64,000 nt of DNA from Heritagella_A intestinalis (GCA_904418995.1 CAJFQF010000010.1:1-64000), one strand, 5' to 3'. Shown: positions 1-8,740, numbered from the stretch's first letter. Notes: generated by a model not told the origin, from the sequence alone. Program-made: numbers and translations.

Positions 1-2
1 TG

Positions 3-245
3 ACCCTGCAAGAAATCGCCGATCGGCGGCGCTGTTCCCCAGAATACGCCCGACAGCTGAACCGGAAAGCGATTTCCGGACTACGGCAAGGGCAAGCCCT
101 GCGGATCCTCCGGCCTTTTGCGGCGGAGCTGGGCGCAGCCTATAACGGAACCGGCTTTGGAGCCTGGAACCACCGGGGCAGCATCGAAGAGCGTCTTGTT
201 GAGCGGGCAGAAGCAAGAGCAGAAAGACGGCGGGAAGAATTATAA
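3..245 (+). CDS. C-terminal fragment of a sigma-70 region 4-like HTH protein (5' end outside window)
   Basis: The frame is open from the left edge to a TAA at 243-245, giving about 80 residues of a protein whose start lies outside the window. It begins TLQEIADRRRCSPEYARQLN, which has the helix-turn-helix rhythm of sigma-70 region 4 (EIA...S.E..RQL..KAI..L), and ends in a charged Arg/Glu-rich tail. Such small sigma-like proteins are common in clostridial prophages and integrative elements, so this could be the end of a mobile element, but nothing else in the window supports that. A strong terminator follows at 328-358. Family assignment is tentative. Confidence 0.5.
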   Translation, partial: TLQEIADRRRCSPEYARQLNRKAISGLRQGQALRILRPFAAELGAAYNGTGFGAWNHRGSIEERLVERAEARAERRREEL

Positions 246-327
246 GCTCACAAAATACCGGAACAGAATTTCAGGAAAAGTATGTTGCGAACCTCCGCAA
301 CCAGCGGACAGTGTCCGCTTCTAAGTC

Positions 328-358
328 ACGCATCTCACGTTTGTGGGGTGCGTTTTGT
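328..358 (+). terminator. Rho-independent terminator after the sigma-like gene
   Basis: An 11-bp stem (acgcatctcac / gtggggtgcgt, with two G-U pairs in RNA) closes a four-base loop and is followed by TTTTGTTTT. It lies 80 bases after the stop codon of the sigma-like gene. Confidence 0.7.
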
Positions 359-407
359 TTTGCGCCCGCGAGGAAACCCCATCTCCTATAATCCAACATA
401 TAAATCT

Positions 408-444
408 GAGTCTGGACGCAATTCGCGTCCGGACTCTTTTCTTT
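408..444 (+). terminator. Second rho-independent terminator
   Basis: A 12-bp stem (408-419 with 425-436, one G-U pair) has a five-base loop and a TTTT-rich tail. No gene lies between this hairpin and the one at 328-358, so it may be a backup terminator or the end of an unrecognised short transcript. Confidence 0.7.
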
Positions 445-500
445 TATATCTAGCAAGGCGTATCGGTGCAGAGGTGGACGAAAAAAGCTAAAGGCATAAC

Positions 501-533
501 AAAAAAGGCAGTGGAAAATTTCCCACTGCCTTT
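501..533 (-). terminator. Terminator of the nfnAB operon
   Basis: The stem aaaggcagtgg / cccactgcctt, read on the minus strand, is followed by a run of T. It lies just after the nfnB stop codon. Confidence 0.8.
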
Positions 534-559
534 CATATCACACTTCTACGGGTTTCCTT

Positions 560-1957
560 TTACGCCTTGTCTTTGGCGGTAATGTACTCGTCAATGGCTT
601 TGGCAGCCTTTTTGCCGGCGCCCATAGCCAGAATCACCGTAGCCGCGCCAGTAACCGCATCGCCGCCAGCATAAACCCCTTCTCGGGAGGTGAGGCCCGT
701 TTCCTCTTCCGTGACAATACAGCCGCGGCGGTTGGTTTCCAGTCCCTGGGTAGTGTTGCGAATCAGAGGGTTGGGCGAGGTGCCGATCGACATAATGACG
801 CAATCCACGTCCAGCTGGAAGTCAGAGCCTTCCTTCACCACCGGACGGCGACGGCCAGACTCATCCGGCTCTCCCAGCTCCATTTCCACACACTCGATTC
901 CCGTGACGAACTTATGCTCGTTACCCAAGATGGCCGTGGGGTTGGTGAGAACCCGGAAAATAATCCCCTCTTCTTTGGCGTGCTCCACTTCCTCAGCACG
1001 GGCGGGCATTTCTGCCTCGGAGCGGCGATAAACAATGGTGACCTCCTCGGCTCCCAGGCGCTTTGCACACCGGGCCGCATCCATAGCCACGTTGCCGCCG
1101 CCCACTACCGCCACTTTTTTGGCATGCTGGATGGGCGTGCTGCTTCCGTCTTGGTAAGCCTTCATCAGATTCACACGGGTGAGGAACTCATTGGCGGAAT
1201 AAACTCCCTTCAGGTTCTCACCGGGAATATTCATAAACCGGGGCAGACCCGCGCCGGAACCAATAAATACCGCTTCAAAGCCCTGGTCAAAGAGCTCGTC
1301 AACGGTTAAAGTGCGGCCGATTACCGTATTGGTGTTGACCTCCACTCCCAATTCTTTCAGGGTGTCCACTTCCTTCTGGACAATGGCCTTGGGCAGACGG
1401 AACTCCGGGATGCCGTAGACCAGCACACCACCGGCCAGGTGCAGCGCTTCGAATACCGAAACCTGATAACCCATCTTCGCCAAATCTCCGGCACAGGTGA
1501 GGCCGGAGGGACCGGCGCCCACGATAGCGACCTTATGGCCGTTGCTCTGAGGAGCCTTTGCCTTTTCCGTGCTGTGGGCGTTGTGCCAGTCAGCCACGAA
1601 ACGCTCCAAACGGCCAATAGCTACAGGCTCTCCCTTGATGCCCCGGACACACTTGCTCTCACACTGGGTCTCCTGAGGACACACACGGCCACACACGGCA
1701 GGCAGAGAGCTGGACTGATTGATAATTTGATAGGCCCCCTCGTAGTCCTTTTCCCGAATCTTTGCGATAAACCCGGGAATGTCAATGGCCACGGGGCAAT
1801 GGCCCACGCAGGGCTTATTCTTACAGTGCAGGCAGCGCTCGGCCTCATCCAGGGCCTGCTCTTCCGTGTAGCCCAAGGCCACCTCGTTGAAATTGTGATT
1901 ACGGACCATGGGGTCCTGCACCGGCATTTCGTTTTTCTTTAACGACATATTGGGCAT
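560..1957 (-). CDS. nfnB: NADH-dependent reduced ferredoxin:NADP+ oxidoreductase subunit B (glutamate synthase small-subunit family)
   Basis: About 465 residues. The N-terminal domain carries two 4Fe-4S cysteine clusters (CLHCKNKPCVGHC, then CGRVCPQETQCESKC), followed by two Rossmann dinucleotide folds (VAIVGAGPSG for FAD, VAVVGGGNVA for NADPH). Alone it would be called GltA/GltD-like. The partner gene immediately upstream is an NfnA homologue and no glutamate synthase large subunit is present, which points to the electron-bifurcating transhydrogenase NfnAB. That enzyme couples NADH and reduced ferredoxin to NADP+ reduction in anaerobes. I start at the ATG of MPNMSLKKNE, preceded by GGAAAGGAAAG. 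A longer frame reaches 2041 but lacks family similarity there. It lies 92 bases after nfnA. Confidence 0.88.
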   Translation of the reverse strand: MPNMSLKKNEMPVQDPMVRNHNFNEVALGYTEEQALDEAERCLHCKNKPCVGHCPVAIDIPGFIAKIREKDYEGAYQIINQSSSLPAVCGRVCPQETQCESKCVRGIKGEPVAIGRLERFVADWHNAHSTEKAKAPQSNGHKVAIVGAGPSGLTCAGDLAKMGYQVSVFEALHLAGGVLVYGIPEFRLPKAIVQKEVDTLKELGVEVNTNTVIGRTLTVDELFDQGFEAVFIGSGAGLPRFMNIPGENLKGVYSANEFLTRVNLMKAYQDGSSTPIQHAKKVAVVGGGNVAMDAARCAKRLGAEEVTIVYRRSEAEMPARAEEVEHAKEEGIIFRVLTNPTAILGNEHKFVTGIECVEMELGEPDESGRRRPVVKEGSDFQLDVDCVIMSIGTSPNPLIRNTTQGLETNRRGCIVTEEETGLTSREGVYAGGDAVTGAATVILAMGAGKKAAKAIDEYITAKDKA

Positions 1958-2049
1958 GGCTAACGTCTTTCCTTTCCAAAAGAAGCCGCCTTCAAAGAAC
2001 GGCGATTGTTTCGATTGATCTTTTTGGGGAGCATGGCGCAAAGGGCCGA

Positions 2050-2892
2050 TTACTGCTCCGCCTTTTGAAAGAGGTTACAGGTTTCCTCGTAGGCATGGCG
2101 CTCAAAGTCCTTATACATAGCGGAGCGCTCCATGGCCTCGTCAAAATCTACCAGATGGCCGTCAAAATCCGGGCCATCCACACAGGCAAACTTGGTCTCC
2201 CCTCCTACCGTCAGGCGGCAACCGCCGCACATACCAGTGCCATCGATCATAATGGGGTTCATGCTCACTACCGTTTTCATGTTGTACTCCTTGGTGAGCT
2301 TACAGACAAATTTCATCATAACAAGGGGGCCAATGGCGATGACTTCATCGTACTCCTCGCCACTCTCAATCAGCTTTTTCAAAGCATCGGTGACCAGACC
2401 CTTTTCGCCGCAAGAGCCGTCATCGCTCATAAGGACAAACTGATCGCTGACAGCTTGGAATTCTTTCTCTAGAATCACCAAATCCTGGTTACGGAAGCCC
2501 ACCACAGAGTGAACCTCTGTGCCCAGCTCGTGGAGCTTTTTAGCGATGGGATAAGCAATAGCGCAACCCACGCCGCCGCCAACAACGGCTACCTTTTTCA
2601 GCCCCTCCACATGAGAAGGCACACCCAGAGGGCCCACGAAGTCGTGGATATATTCCCCAGCTTCCAGATGGTTGAGCTTTTCCGTAGTAGCTCCCACAAT
2701 CTGGAAAATAATCGTCACCAAACCGGCCTCCCGATCATAATCCGCCACCGTCAGAGGGATGCGCTCTCCATTCTCATCCACTCGCAGGATGATGAACTGG
2801 CCAGGCTCGGCCTTTTTTGCAACCAGCGGCGCTTTAACTTTCATCAAAGTCACCGTGGGGTTCAGCACTTTCTTTTCTACAATCTGATACAT
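2050..2892 (-). CDS. nfnA: NADH-dependent reduced ferredoxin:NADP+ oxidoreductase subunit A
   Basis: About 280 residues of the ferredoxin-NADP reductase / dihydroorotate dehydrogenase electron-transfer subunit family. An N-terminal FAD-binding barrel holds GQFIILRV, the NAD-binding fold shows VAVVGGGVGCA, and the C-terminal 2Fe-2S loop is MCGGCRLTVGGETKFACVDG. This subunit binds NAD(H) and a 2Fe-2S centre, and NfnB carries the bifurcating FAD. The start is the ATG of MYQIVEKK, with GGAGG eight bases upstream; the ATG 15 bases earlier has no ribosome site. Gene order nfnA-nfnB is the usual one, and a good promoter lies upstream at 3029-3058. Confidence 0.88.
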   Translation of the reverse strand: MYQIVEKKVLNPTVTLMKVKAPLVAKKAEPGQFIILRVDENGERIPLTVADYDREAGLVTIIFQIVGATTEKLNHLEAGEYIHDFVGPLGVPSHVEGLKKVAVVGGGVGCAIAYPIAKKLHELGTEVHSVVGFRNQDLVILEKEFQAVSDQFVLMSDDGSCGEKGLVTDALKKLIESGEEYDEVIAIGPLVMMKFVCKLTKEYNMKTVVSMNPIMIDGTGMCGGCRLTVGGETKFACVDGPDFDGHLVDFDEAMERSAMYKDFERHAYEETCNLFQKAEQ

Positions 2893-3028
2893 GCGTCGTA
2901 CCTCCATTCAGGTTTGCACACAGAGGCCCTGCAGGCCGGAAAAGGCCGAATCATCCGGATTTTTCCCTTGCCTGCCCGGCGGCCCCCAGGACCTGCCGCC
3001 CAGGGGGGCCGCATACTGTACGAATGGT

Positions 3029-3058
3029 ATTATAGCACAGGCCCCAGGGATTGTGCAA
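3029..3058 (-). promoter_or_regulatory. Sigma-A promoter of nfnAB
   Basis: On the minus strand TTGCAC and TATAAT are separated by 18 bases, about 140 bases upstream of nfnA. Confidence 0.65.
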
Positions 3059-3151
3059 TCAAAAAATGCAAGTTTCGTCGCCTTTTACACCATTCGCCCT
3101 ATTTTTTGCGGAGTTATCTACATGGGGAAACAGCGGGTTCCTTTTGCTGGG

Positions 3152-4012
3152 TTATCTTACAGCTGAACCACAAAGAAGCGTTTCAACGACTATCTCCGGG
3201 CGGTTCAGGATGCGCTGGGGAAACAGGCTGTTTCCCAATCCCCGGCTCACCGCCATGGAGGTTCGTCCCAACTGGTGGACTCCCTGGGCGTATTCTGGGA
3301 AAAATCCCTGGCTGGGCACCCATACGGGCCCTAACCCCGGCAGGCGTATTTGTCCGCCGTGGGCATGGCCGGCCAGCACCACCTGTACGCCGGCAGCGCA
3401 GTATTCGGTGAACTCCTCCGGCCGGTGGCTTAATAGCACTGTGAAGGTATCGCATCCCTTTGTTACCCGATACAGGTTTTGGCGAAAGCGCAGCTTGTTT
3501 TCTTGGAAAAAGCCGGGGTCTCGCAGGCCCGCCAGGGCAATTTGACCGCCATTCCTTTTCCACAAAACCCGCCGGTCTTCCAGGAAGATCACCCCCATTT
3601 CCCGTAAAACCCGCCGCAGCTTGGGATAGTCCGGGAATATGGCCTCGTGGTTGCCGGGAGCAAAAAACACCGGCGCCAAGGCGGTCAGACCCCGGCAAAG
3701 CTCCAAAGCAGGGCCAGCCTCTTCCAGGCTCCGGGTCCGGCGTTTGTCAATCAAATCCCCGGTGAGACACACAGCGTCAGGATGGGCCGCAGCAGCTCTT
3801 TCCAGGAGCTTTCTCTGACCCGGGCCAAACCGGCTGTTGTGCAGGTCGGAGAGGTGGAGAAGCCTGAGCCCCTCGAAAGCCTCCGGCAGGCCGGGAACCT
3901 TCAGGATAACATGTGTTTCCGAAAGATGATGGTTCTCTTCCCAGCTGGCCCGCCCCAGCAGGACGGCTCCCGCCAAAGAAAGAGCTGCGGTAGTTGGTCG
4001 GATATTTTTCAT
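3152..4012 (-). CDS. Membrane-anchored metallophosphoesterase (YkuE/YaeI-like)
   Basis: About 286 residues. The calcineurin-like metal-binding motifs appear in order: LSDLHNSRFG, LTGDLID, GNHEAI, LLSHRPE and GHAHGGQ. A short hydrophobic N-terminal segment (TAALSLAGAVLLG) suggests a membrane anchor or signal. YkuE/YaeI relatives are metal-dependent phosphodiesterases or phosphatases, some acting on lipid phosphates such as UDP-diacylglucosamine; the substrate here cannot be read from sequence. The ATG of MKNIRP has GGAGGAG five bases upstream, so I prefer it to the ATG seven codons earlier. It is a single gene with its own promoter, divergent from marR. Confidence 0.85.
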   Translation of the reverse strand: MKNIRPTTAALSLAGAVLLGRASWEENHHLSETHVILKVPGLPEAFEGLRLLHLSDLHNSRFGPGQRKLLERAAAAHPDAVCLTGDLIDKRRTRSLEEAGPALELCRGLTALAPVFFAPGNHEAIFPDYPKLRRVLREMGVIFLEDRRVLWKRNGGQIALAGLRDPGFFQENKLRFRQNLYRVTKGCDTFTVLLSHRPEEFTEYCAAGVQVVLAGHAHGGQIRLPGLGPVWVPSQGFFPEYAQGVHQLGRTSMAVSRGLGNSLFPQRILNRPEIVVETLLCGSAVR

Positions 4013-4048
4013 GGGATCTCCTCCGCTGTGCATTTTTCATTATTATAT

Positions 4049-4077
4049 AGTATACCATATCCGTCTATGCTTGTCAT
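4049..4077 (-). promoter_or_regulatory. Sigma-A promoter of the metallophosphoesterase gene
   Basis: Minus-strand ATGACA and TATACT are separated by 17 bases, 37 bases upstream of the chosen start. A second TATAAT overlaps just downstream. Confidence 0.55.
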
Positions 4078-4212
4078 AACAAAGTATTCTTATCCAATTC
4101 CTCCAAAAACGGAATCCGTCAAATCTGTCAAGGAGGGCCCGGATACACCTCCCCCCTTTCTTGATATTTTGACAGCTTTTGTGTCTAATTCGTAAATTCA
4201 CTCTGTTCCCTA

Positions 4213-4241
4213 TTGACAACCATTTAAATTTGCAGTATTAT
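4213..4241 (+). promoter_or_regulatory. Sigma-A promoter of the marR/ABC region
   Basis: A consensus TTGACA at 4213-4218 and TATTAT at 4236-4241 are separated by 17 bases, 65 bases before the marR start. The -10 element lies inside the palindrome at 4237-4262. Confidence 0.85.
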
Positions 4242-4262
4242 TGTTTAACATCAAACAATAAT
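4237..4262 (+). promoter_or_regulatory. Palindromic operator over the marR -10 (probable MarR autoregulatory site)
   Basis: A perfect inverted repeat, ATTATTGTTT and AAACAATAAT separated by six bases, covers the -10 box and the expected transcription start. A further partial half-site, GATTGTTTGA, follows 10 bases later. MarR proteins typically repress their own promoter through such palindromes, so the adjacent MarR protein is the likely ligand; that link is inference. Confidence 0.8.
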
Positions 4263-4305
4263 TTTTATGAGATTGTTTGAAGATTCATTATAAGGAGGCG
4301 CTATC

Positions 4306-4746
4306 ATGGAACATGAACCGAACTATGGTCTGGAGATTTTGCGTATCTCCACGATGCTCCGCCGCTGTGCGGACAACAGCATGGAAATCCGTCAGACCCA
4401 GAACCTGACCGGCTCTAATGGCTGGATCTTGGATTTCTTGTATGAGCATGAAGGGGAAAACATCTACCAGCGGGACCTGGAAAACACCTTCTCCATTACC
4501 CGCTCCACTGTGTCCAAGGTGGTTAAGCTCATGGAGAGCAAAGGCCTGATCCGCCGGGAATCTGTTTTTCACGATGCTCGCCTGAAAAAGCTGCTCCTCA
4601 CCGACAAGGGCCGGGAGGTTCACCGTTTGGCCGCAAAAGCCAACAGTGAACTGGAAAAGCGCATTGCCAGTGGTTTTTCTCCCGAAGAACTGGAACAGCT
4701 TGGCCAGTATCTGGAGCGGATCAAGCGGAACCTGGAAGGCGTGTAA
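4306..4746 (+). CDS. MarR family transcriptional regulator
   Basis: 146 residues, typical of the family. The winged-helix core is visible: the recognition helix region FSITRSTVSKVVKLMESKGL, then a wing with a basic DARLKKLLLTDKGR motif. MarR dimers usually repress exporters and release DNA on binding small phenolic or amphipathic compounds, or on cysteine oxidation. The start ATG follows AAGGAGG by eight bases. The gene lies directly upstream of a two-subunit ABC exporter, the standard arrangement for a drug-responsive regulator, and its promoter carries a matching palindrome. A terminator-like hairpin follows, so exporter expression may need read-through or a second promoter. Confidence 0.9.
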   Translation: MEHEPNYGLEILRISTMLRRCADNSMEIRQTQNLTGSNGWILDFLYEHEGENIYQRDLENTFSITRSTVSKVVKLMESKGLIRRESVFHDARLKKLLLTDKGREVHRLAAKANSELEKRIASGFSPEELEQLGQYLERIKRNLEGV

Positions 4747-4768
4747 CCTTATTACATTCATAGACTGC

Positions 4769-4812
4769 AGGCCCGGCAAAGGACTCTGAAAATGCCGCCG
4801 GGCCTTCTGTTT
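4769..4812 (+). terminator. Terminator-like hairpin between marR and the ABC genes
   Basis: A perfect 9-bp G+C-rich stem (aggcccggc / gccgggcct) is followed by TCTGTTT. The T-run is weak, so termination may be partial. Confidence 0.6.
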
Positions 4813-4910
4813 ATGCAGGCTGTTCAGGCAGTGCTGTACCCATGTTGTTTGATGTCTGACATATAACTTGGGGAAGGTTACTATACGGTTTTTGCCGTCT
4901 CTCAAAAAAC

Positions 4911-4956
4911 AAAGGCGGTTTTGCGCAAGTTGGATGGCTTTTGCAAAACTGCCTTT
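4911..4956 (+). promoter_or_regulatory. Leader hairpin upstream of the ABC exporter
   Basis: A 14-bp inverted repeat with one wobble pair (aaaggcggttttgc / gcaaaactgccttt) ends in TTTT and stops 36 bases before the first ABC start codon. It has the shape of an intrinsic terminator or attenuator in the 5' leader. No known riboswitch class was recognised. Confidence 0.55.
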
Positions 4957-4991
4957 TAGAAAAGCCTTTCAGAAAGGAATGATTTACAGGT

Positions 4992-6740
4992 ATGTTGAAA
5001 ACCCTCGCTCGCAGCATCCGCGAGTACAAGAAAACCGCCATTTTAACGCCCATTTTGGTTGTGGTGGAAGTCGTGTTGGAATGTATCATCCCCTTCATCA
5101 TCGCCAACCTGGTCAACGAAATGCAGGCCGGCTGTGGTATGGATGTCATCGTCAACTACGGTATCCAGCTGGTGGTTATGGCGATACTGTCCCTGGTTTT
5201 CGGTGTGGCCGCCGGTAACACCTGCGCCACTGCCTCCACGGGCTTCGCCAAGAACCTGCGTAAGGATATGTTCTACCGCATCCAGGACTATTCCTTTGAG
5301 AACATCGACAAGTTCTCCGTATCCAGCCTGGTGACCCGTATGACTACTGATGTGGTCAACGTGCAGATGTCCTTTATGATGATTATCCGCATCGCTATCC
5401 GCGGTCCCCTGATGCTGATCTTTTCTTTCGTCATGGGGTTCGCCATGGGCGGTCGCCTGGCCATGATTTTCCTGGTGACCATTCCCCTGCTGACCATCGC
5501 TCTGGTGCTGATTATCCGGGCCGCTACCCCTATTTTCCGCCGGGTGTTCCGCAAGTATGACGCCCTCAACGATTCGGTCCAGGAAAACGTTCAGGCTATG
5601 CGGGTAGTCAAGAGCTATGTGCGGGAAAACTATGAGAAAAAGAAGTTCGCCGGCGCTGCCGAAGATGTCTGCAAGGACTTCACCAAGGCTGAACGGATTA
5701 TGGCGCTGAACAATCCTGTCATGCAGATTTGCGTGTATGCCGGCATGGCTTTTGTGCTGTCTTTCGGCTCTTATCTGGTTATCACCTCCCAGGGCATGGA
5801 AGTCGCTGTAGGTCAGATGTCCGCCATCCTCACCTACAGCTTCCAAATCCTCATGAGCCTGATGATGGTGTCCATGGTCTTCGTGATGATCACCATGTCC
5901 ATGGAGTCCGCCGAACGTATTGTGGAGGTCCTCTCTGAGGAGAGCACCCTTACCAGCCCGGAGAACGCTCTGACAGAGATCAAGGATGGTTCCATCGACT
6001 TTGACAATGTGAGCTTTAAGTATTCCAAAAAGGCCGAGCGTATGGCCCTGTCTGATGTGGATTTGCACATTAAGTCCGGGGAAGTCATCGGCGTTTTGGG
6101 CGGCACCGGTTCTTCCAAATCCACTCTGGTGCAGCTGATCCCCCGGTTGTACGACGTCACCGAGGGCTGCGTCAAGGTAGGCGGCCAGGACGTGCGCCGG
6201 TATGACCTGGACGTGCTGCGCAGCAGCGTGGCCGTGGTGCTCCAGAAGAACGTGCTCTTCTCCGGCACCATCAAAGATAACCTGCGCTGGGGCAACCCTG
6301 ACGCCACCGATGAGGAGATGCTGGAAGCATGTAAGCTGGCTCAGGCCGATGAGTTTATCCAGCAGTTCCCCAACAAATACGACACCTGGATTGAGCAGGG
6401 AGGCGCCAATGTCTCCGGCGGCCAGAAGCAGCGTTTGTGCATTGCCCGGGCTCTGTTGAAAAAGCCCAAGGTGCTGATTTTGGACGACTCTACCAGCGCT
6501 GTGGATACCCGTACCGACGCTCTGATTCGCCAGGGATTCCGGGAGTTTATCCCTGAGACCACCAAGATCATCATTGCCCAGCGGGTAGCCTCCGTAGAGG
6601 ACGCCGACCGTATTATCGTCATGGAAGGCGGGCGCATCGCTGCTATCGGCTCTCATGAGGAACTCCTTAAGACCAACGAAATCTACCGCGAAATTTATAC
6701 CACGCAGAACAAGGGAGGCGACAAAAATGGCGAAGAATAA
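4992..6740 (+). CDS. Heterodimeric ABC exporter, subunit 1 (degenerate ATP site)
   Basis: 582 residues: a six-helix exporter transmembrane domain (about 1-310) fused to a nucleotide-binding domain. Walker A is GGTGSSKST (from residue 370), the signature is VSGGQKQR, and Walker B is VLILDDS. The residue after Walker B is Asp499 instead of the catalytic Glu, the hallmark of the non-hydrolysing site in heterodimeric exporters such as TM287/288 and BmrCD. The product should sit in the cytoplasmic membrane and pair with the next gene, which overlaps by 14 bases. Substrate is unknown; the MarR neighbour suggests drugs or toxic amphiphiles. Confidence 0.92.
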   Translation: MLKTLARSIREYKKTAILTPILVVVEVVLECIIPFIIANLVNEMQAGCGMDVIVNYGIQLVVMAILSLVFGVAAGNTCATASTGFAKNLRKDMFYRIQDYSFENIDKFSVSSLVTRMTTDVVNVQMSFMMIIRIAIRGPLMLIFSFVMGFAMGGRLAMIFLVTIPLLTIALVLIIRAATPIFRRVFRKYDALNDSVQENVQAMRVVKSYVRENYEKKKFAGAAEDVCKDFTKAERIMALNNPVMQICVYAGMAFVLSFGSYLVITSQGMEVAVGQMSAILTYSFQILMSLMMVSMVFVMITMSMESAERIVEVLSEESTLTSPENALTEIKDGSIDFDNVSFKYSKKAERMALSDVDLHIKSGEVIGVLGGTGSSKSTLVQLIPRLYDVTEGCVKVGGQDVRRYDLDVLRSSVAVVLQKNVLFSGTIKDNLRWGNPDATDEEMLEACKLAQADEFIQQFPNKYDTWIEQGGANVSGGQKQRLCIARALLKKPKVLILDDSTSAVDTRTDALIRQGFREFIPETTKIIIAQRVASVEDADRIIVMEGGRIAAIGSHEELLKTNEIYREIYTTQNKGGDKNGEE

Positions 6741-8664
6741 AAATTCTCAACCCGCCGCCCCTGCTTCCACGGCCCGGGGCCAGCGGGCCCCTAAGGGTGT
6801 GCTGCGCCGGGTGCTGGGCCTGCTCTTTGAGTTCTACCCGGTGCTGCTGCCGGTGACTTTGATCTGTATCCTCATCAACGCCATCGTCAGCGCCGTCCCC
6901 TCTATTTTCATGCAGAATATCATCGCCCTGGTGGACGAGAGCTACCGGTCCGGCGATTGGTCTTCTGTATCCGGCCAAATCCTTGGTATGGTGGCTGTTT
7001 TGGTTGTCATGTACATTATCAGTTTGCTGGCCGGGTTTGCATACACCCAGTTTATGGCTATTATCACCCAGGGCTCCCTGAAAAAGCTTCGGGAAAAGAT
7101 GTTCAGCCATATGCAGGACCTGCCAATCAAGTACTTTGATACCCACGGCCATGGCGATATTATGAGTTATTACACCAACGATGTGGATACTCTGCGCCAG
7201 CTTATTTCTCAGAGCCTGCCCCAGATTTTGATTTCCGGCATTACGCTGTTCACCGTATTCTGCATCATGATGTACTTCAGCGTGATCTTGGGCCTGGTGG
7301 TTATCCTGGGCGTGGTGTGCATGGTGTTCTCCGCCAAATTCGCCACCAAGCGCTCCTCCAAGTACTTTCTGCGCCAGCAGGTGACCCTGGCAAACGCCGA
7401 GGCCTTCATGGAGGAAATGATGACCGGCCAGAAGGTTATCAAGGTGTTCTGCCACGAAAAGGAATCCAAAGAGGATTTCGATAAGGTCAACGAGGAAATC
7501 TTCTTCAACGCCCGCAACGGTAACCGCTTTGCCAACATCCTTATGCCCCTGCTTGGCAATATCGGCAATGTTATGTACGTGGTGGTGGCTCTTGTCGGCG
7601 GCGCCCTGATGCTGTCCGGCTCTCCGAACCTCAGCATTTCCGGTATGGCGTTCAGCATCAGCATCGTGGTGCCGTTCCTGAATATGACCAAGCAATTCGC
7701 CGGCGCAGTAGGACAGGTGTCCAACCAGATTAACATGGTGATTATGGGCCTGGCCGGCGCCCACCGGATTCTGGCTTTGCTGGATGAAGAACCCGAGACC
7801 GACGAGGGCTATGTGACTCTGGTCAACGCCAAGGAAAACGCCGACGGCAGCCTGAGCGAGTGTAAGGAACGCACCAATGTCTGGGCCTGGAAGCATCCCC
7901 ATCACGATGGTACCGTCACCTACACCCGGATGCGGGGCGATGTGCGTTTCTATGACGTGGACTTCGGCTATACCCCGGAGAAAATGGTTCTCCACAATAT
8001 CACCCTTTACGCCAAGCCCGGCCAGAAGCTGGCCTTTGTAGGCTCCACCGGTGCAGGCAAGACTACCATTACCAACCTCATCAACCGTTTCTACGACATT
8101 GAGGACGGCAAGATTCGCTACGATGACATCAACATCAACAAAATCAAGAAGGCGGATTTGCGCCGCTCTCTGGGCATTGTTCTCCAGGATACCAACCTGT
8201 TCACCGGAACGGTGATGGAGAACATCCGTTACGGCAATCTGGATGCTTGCGATGAGGAATGTATCGCCGCCGCCAAATTGGCCGGAGCCGACGACTTTAT
8301 CACCCGGCTGCCGGATGGCTACAACACTATGCTTTACGGCAACGGCTCCAACCTGTCCCAGGGCCAGCGCCAGCTCTTGGCTATTGCCCGGGCCGCTGTT
8401 GCCGACCCGCCGGTAATGATCCTGGATGAGGCTACCTCTTCCATTGATACCCGCACAGAGGCCATTGTGCAGCGGGGCATGGACGCCCTGATGTACGGCC
8501 GCACGGTGTTCGTCATTGCCCACCGGCTGTCCACGGTCCGCAATTCCGATGCCATTATGGTGCTGGATCACGGCCGTATTATTGAGCGCGGCACCCACGA
8601 GGATTTGCTCAAGCTCAAGGGCACCTATTATCAGCTGTATACCGGCGCTTTGGAATTGGATTGA
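6727..8664 (+). CDS. Heterodimeric ABC exporter, subunit 2 (catalytically complete)
   Basis: 645 residues from the ATG of MAKNKNSQ, preceded by AAGGGAGGCG. An Ala/Pro-rich head is followed by a six-helix exporter domain, and then a nucleotide-binding domain with Walker A GSTGAGKTT (about 439), signature LSQGQRQLL and Walker B VMILDEAT carrying the catalytic Glu568. About 40 extra charged residues between the last helix and the nucleotide-binding domain (LVNAKENADGS... to VTYTRMRGDV) are usual in this half of such pairs. It overlaps subunit 1, so the two are translationally coupled, and it supplies the intact catalytic Glu that subunit 1 lacks. Confidence 0.92.
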   Translation: MAKNKNSQPAAPASTARGQRAPKGVLRRVLGLLFEFYPVLLPVTLICILINAIVSAVPSIFMQNIIALVDESYRSGDWSSVSGQILGMVAVLVVMYIISLLAGFAYTQFMAIITQGSLKKLREKMFSHMQDLPIKYFDTHGHGDIMSYYTNDVDTLRQLISQSLPQILISGITLFTVFCIMMYFSVILGLVVILGVVCMVFSAKFATKRSSKYFLRQQVTLANAEAFMEEMMTGQKVIKVFCHEKESKEDFDKVNEEIFFNARNGNRFANILMPLLGNIGNVMYVVVALVGGALMLSGSPNLSISGMAFSISIVVPFLNMTKQFAGAVGQVSNQINMVIMGLAGAHRILALLDEEPETDEGYVTLVNAKENADGSLSECKERTNVWAWKHPHHDGTVTYTRMRGDVRFYDVDFGYTPEKMVLHNITLYAKPGQKLAFVGSTGAGKTTITNLINRFYDIEDGKIRYDDININKIKKADLRRSLGIVLQDTNLFTGTVMENIRYGNLDACDEECIAAAKLAGADDFITRLPDGYNTMLYGNGSNLSQGQRQLLAIARAAVADPPVMILDEATSSIDTRTEAIVQRGMDALMYGRTVFVIAHRLSTVRNSDAIMVLDHGRIIERGTHEDLLKLKGTYYQLYTGALELD

Positions 8665-8684
8665 TCTAATTTCCCGGCTGTCCC

Positions 8685-8740
8685 AGCCTCCCCTATTTTC
8701 CTTCTCTCTTGGAGCGGAAACGGGGGAGGCTTTATTTTTT
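8685..8740 (+). terminator. Terminator of the ABC exporter operon
   Basis: A 9-bp stem (agcctcccc / ggggaggct) with a long loop is followed by TTATTTTTT. Confidence 0.75.
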
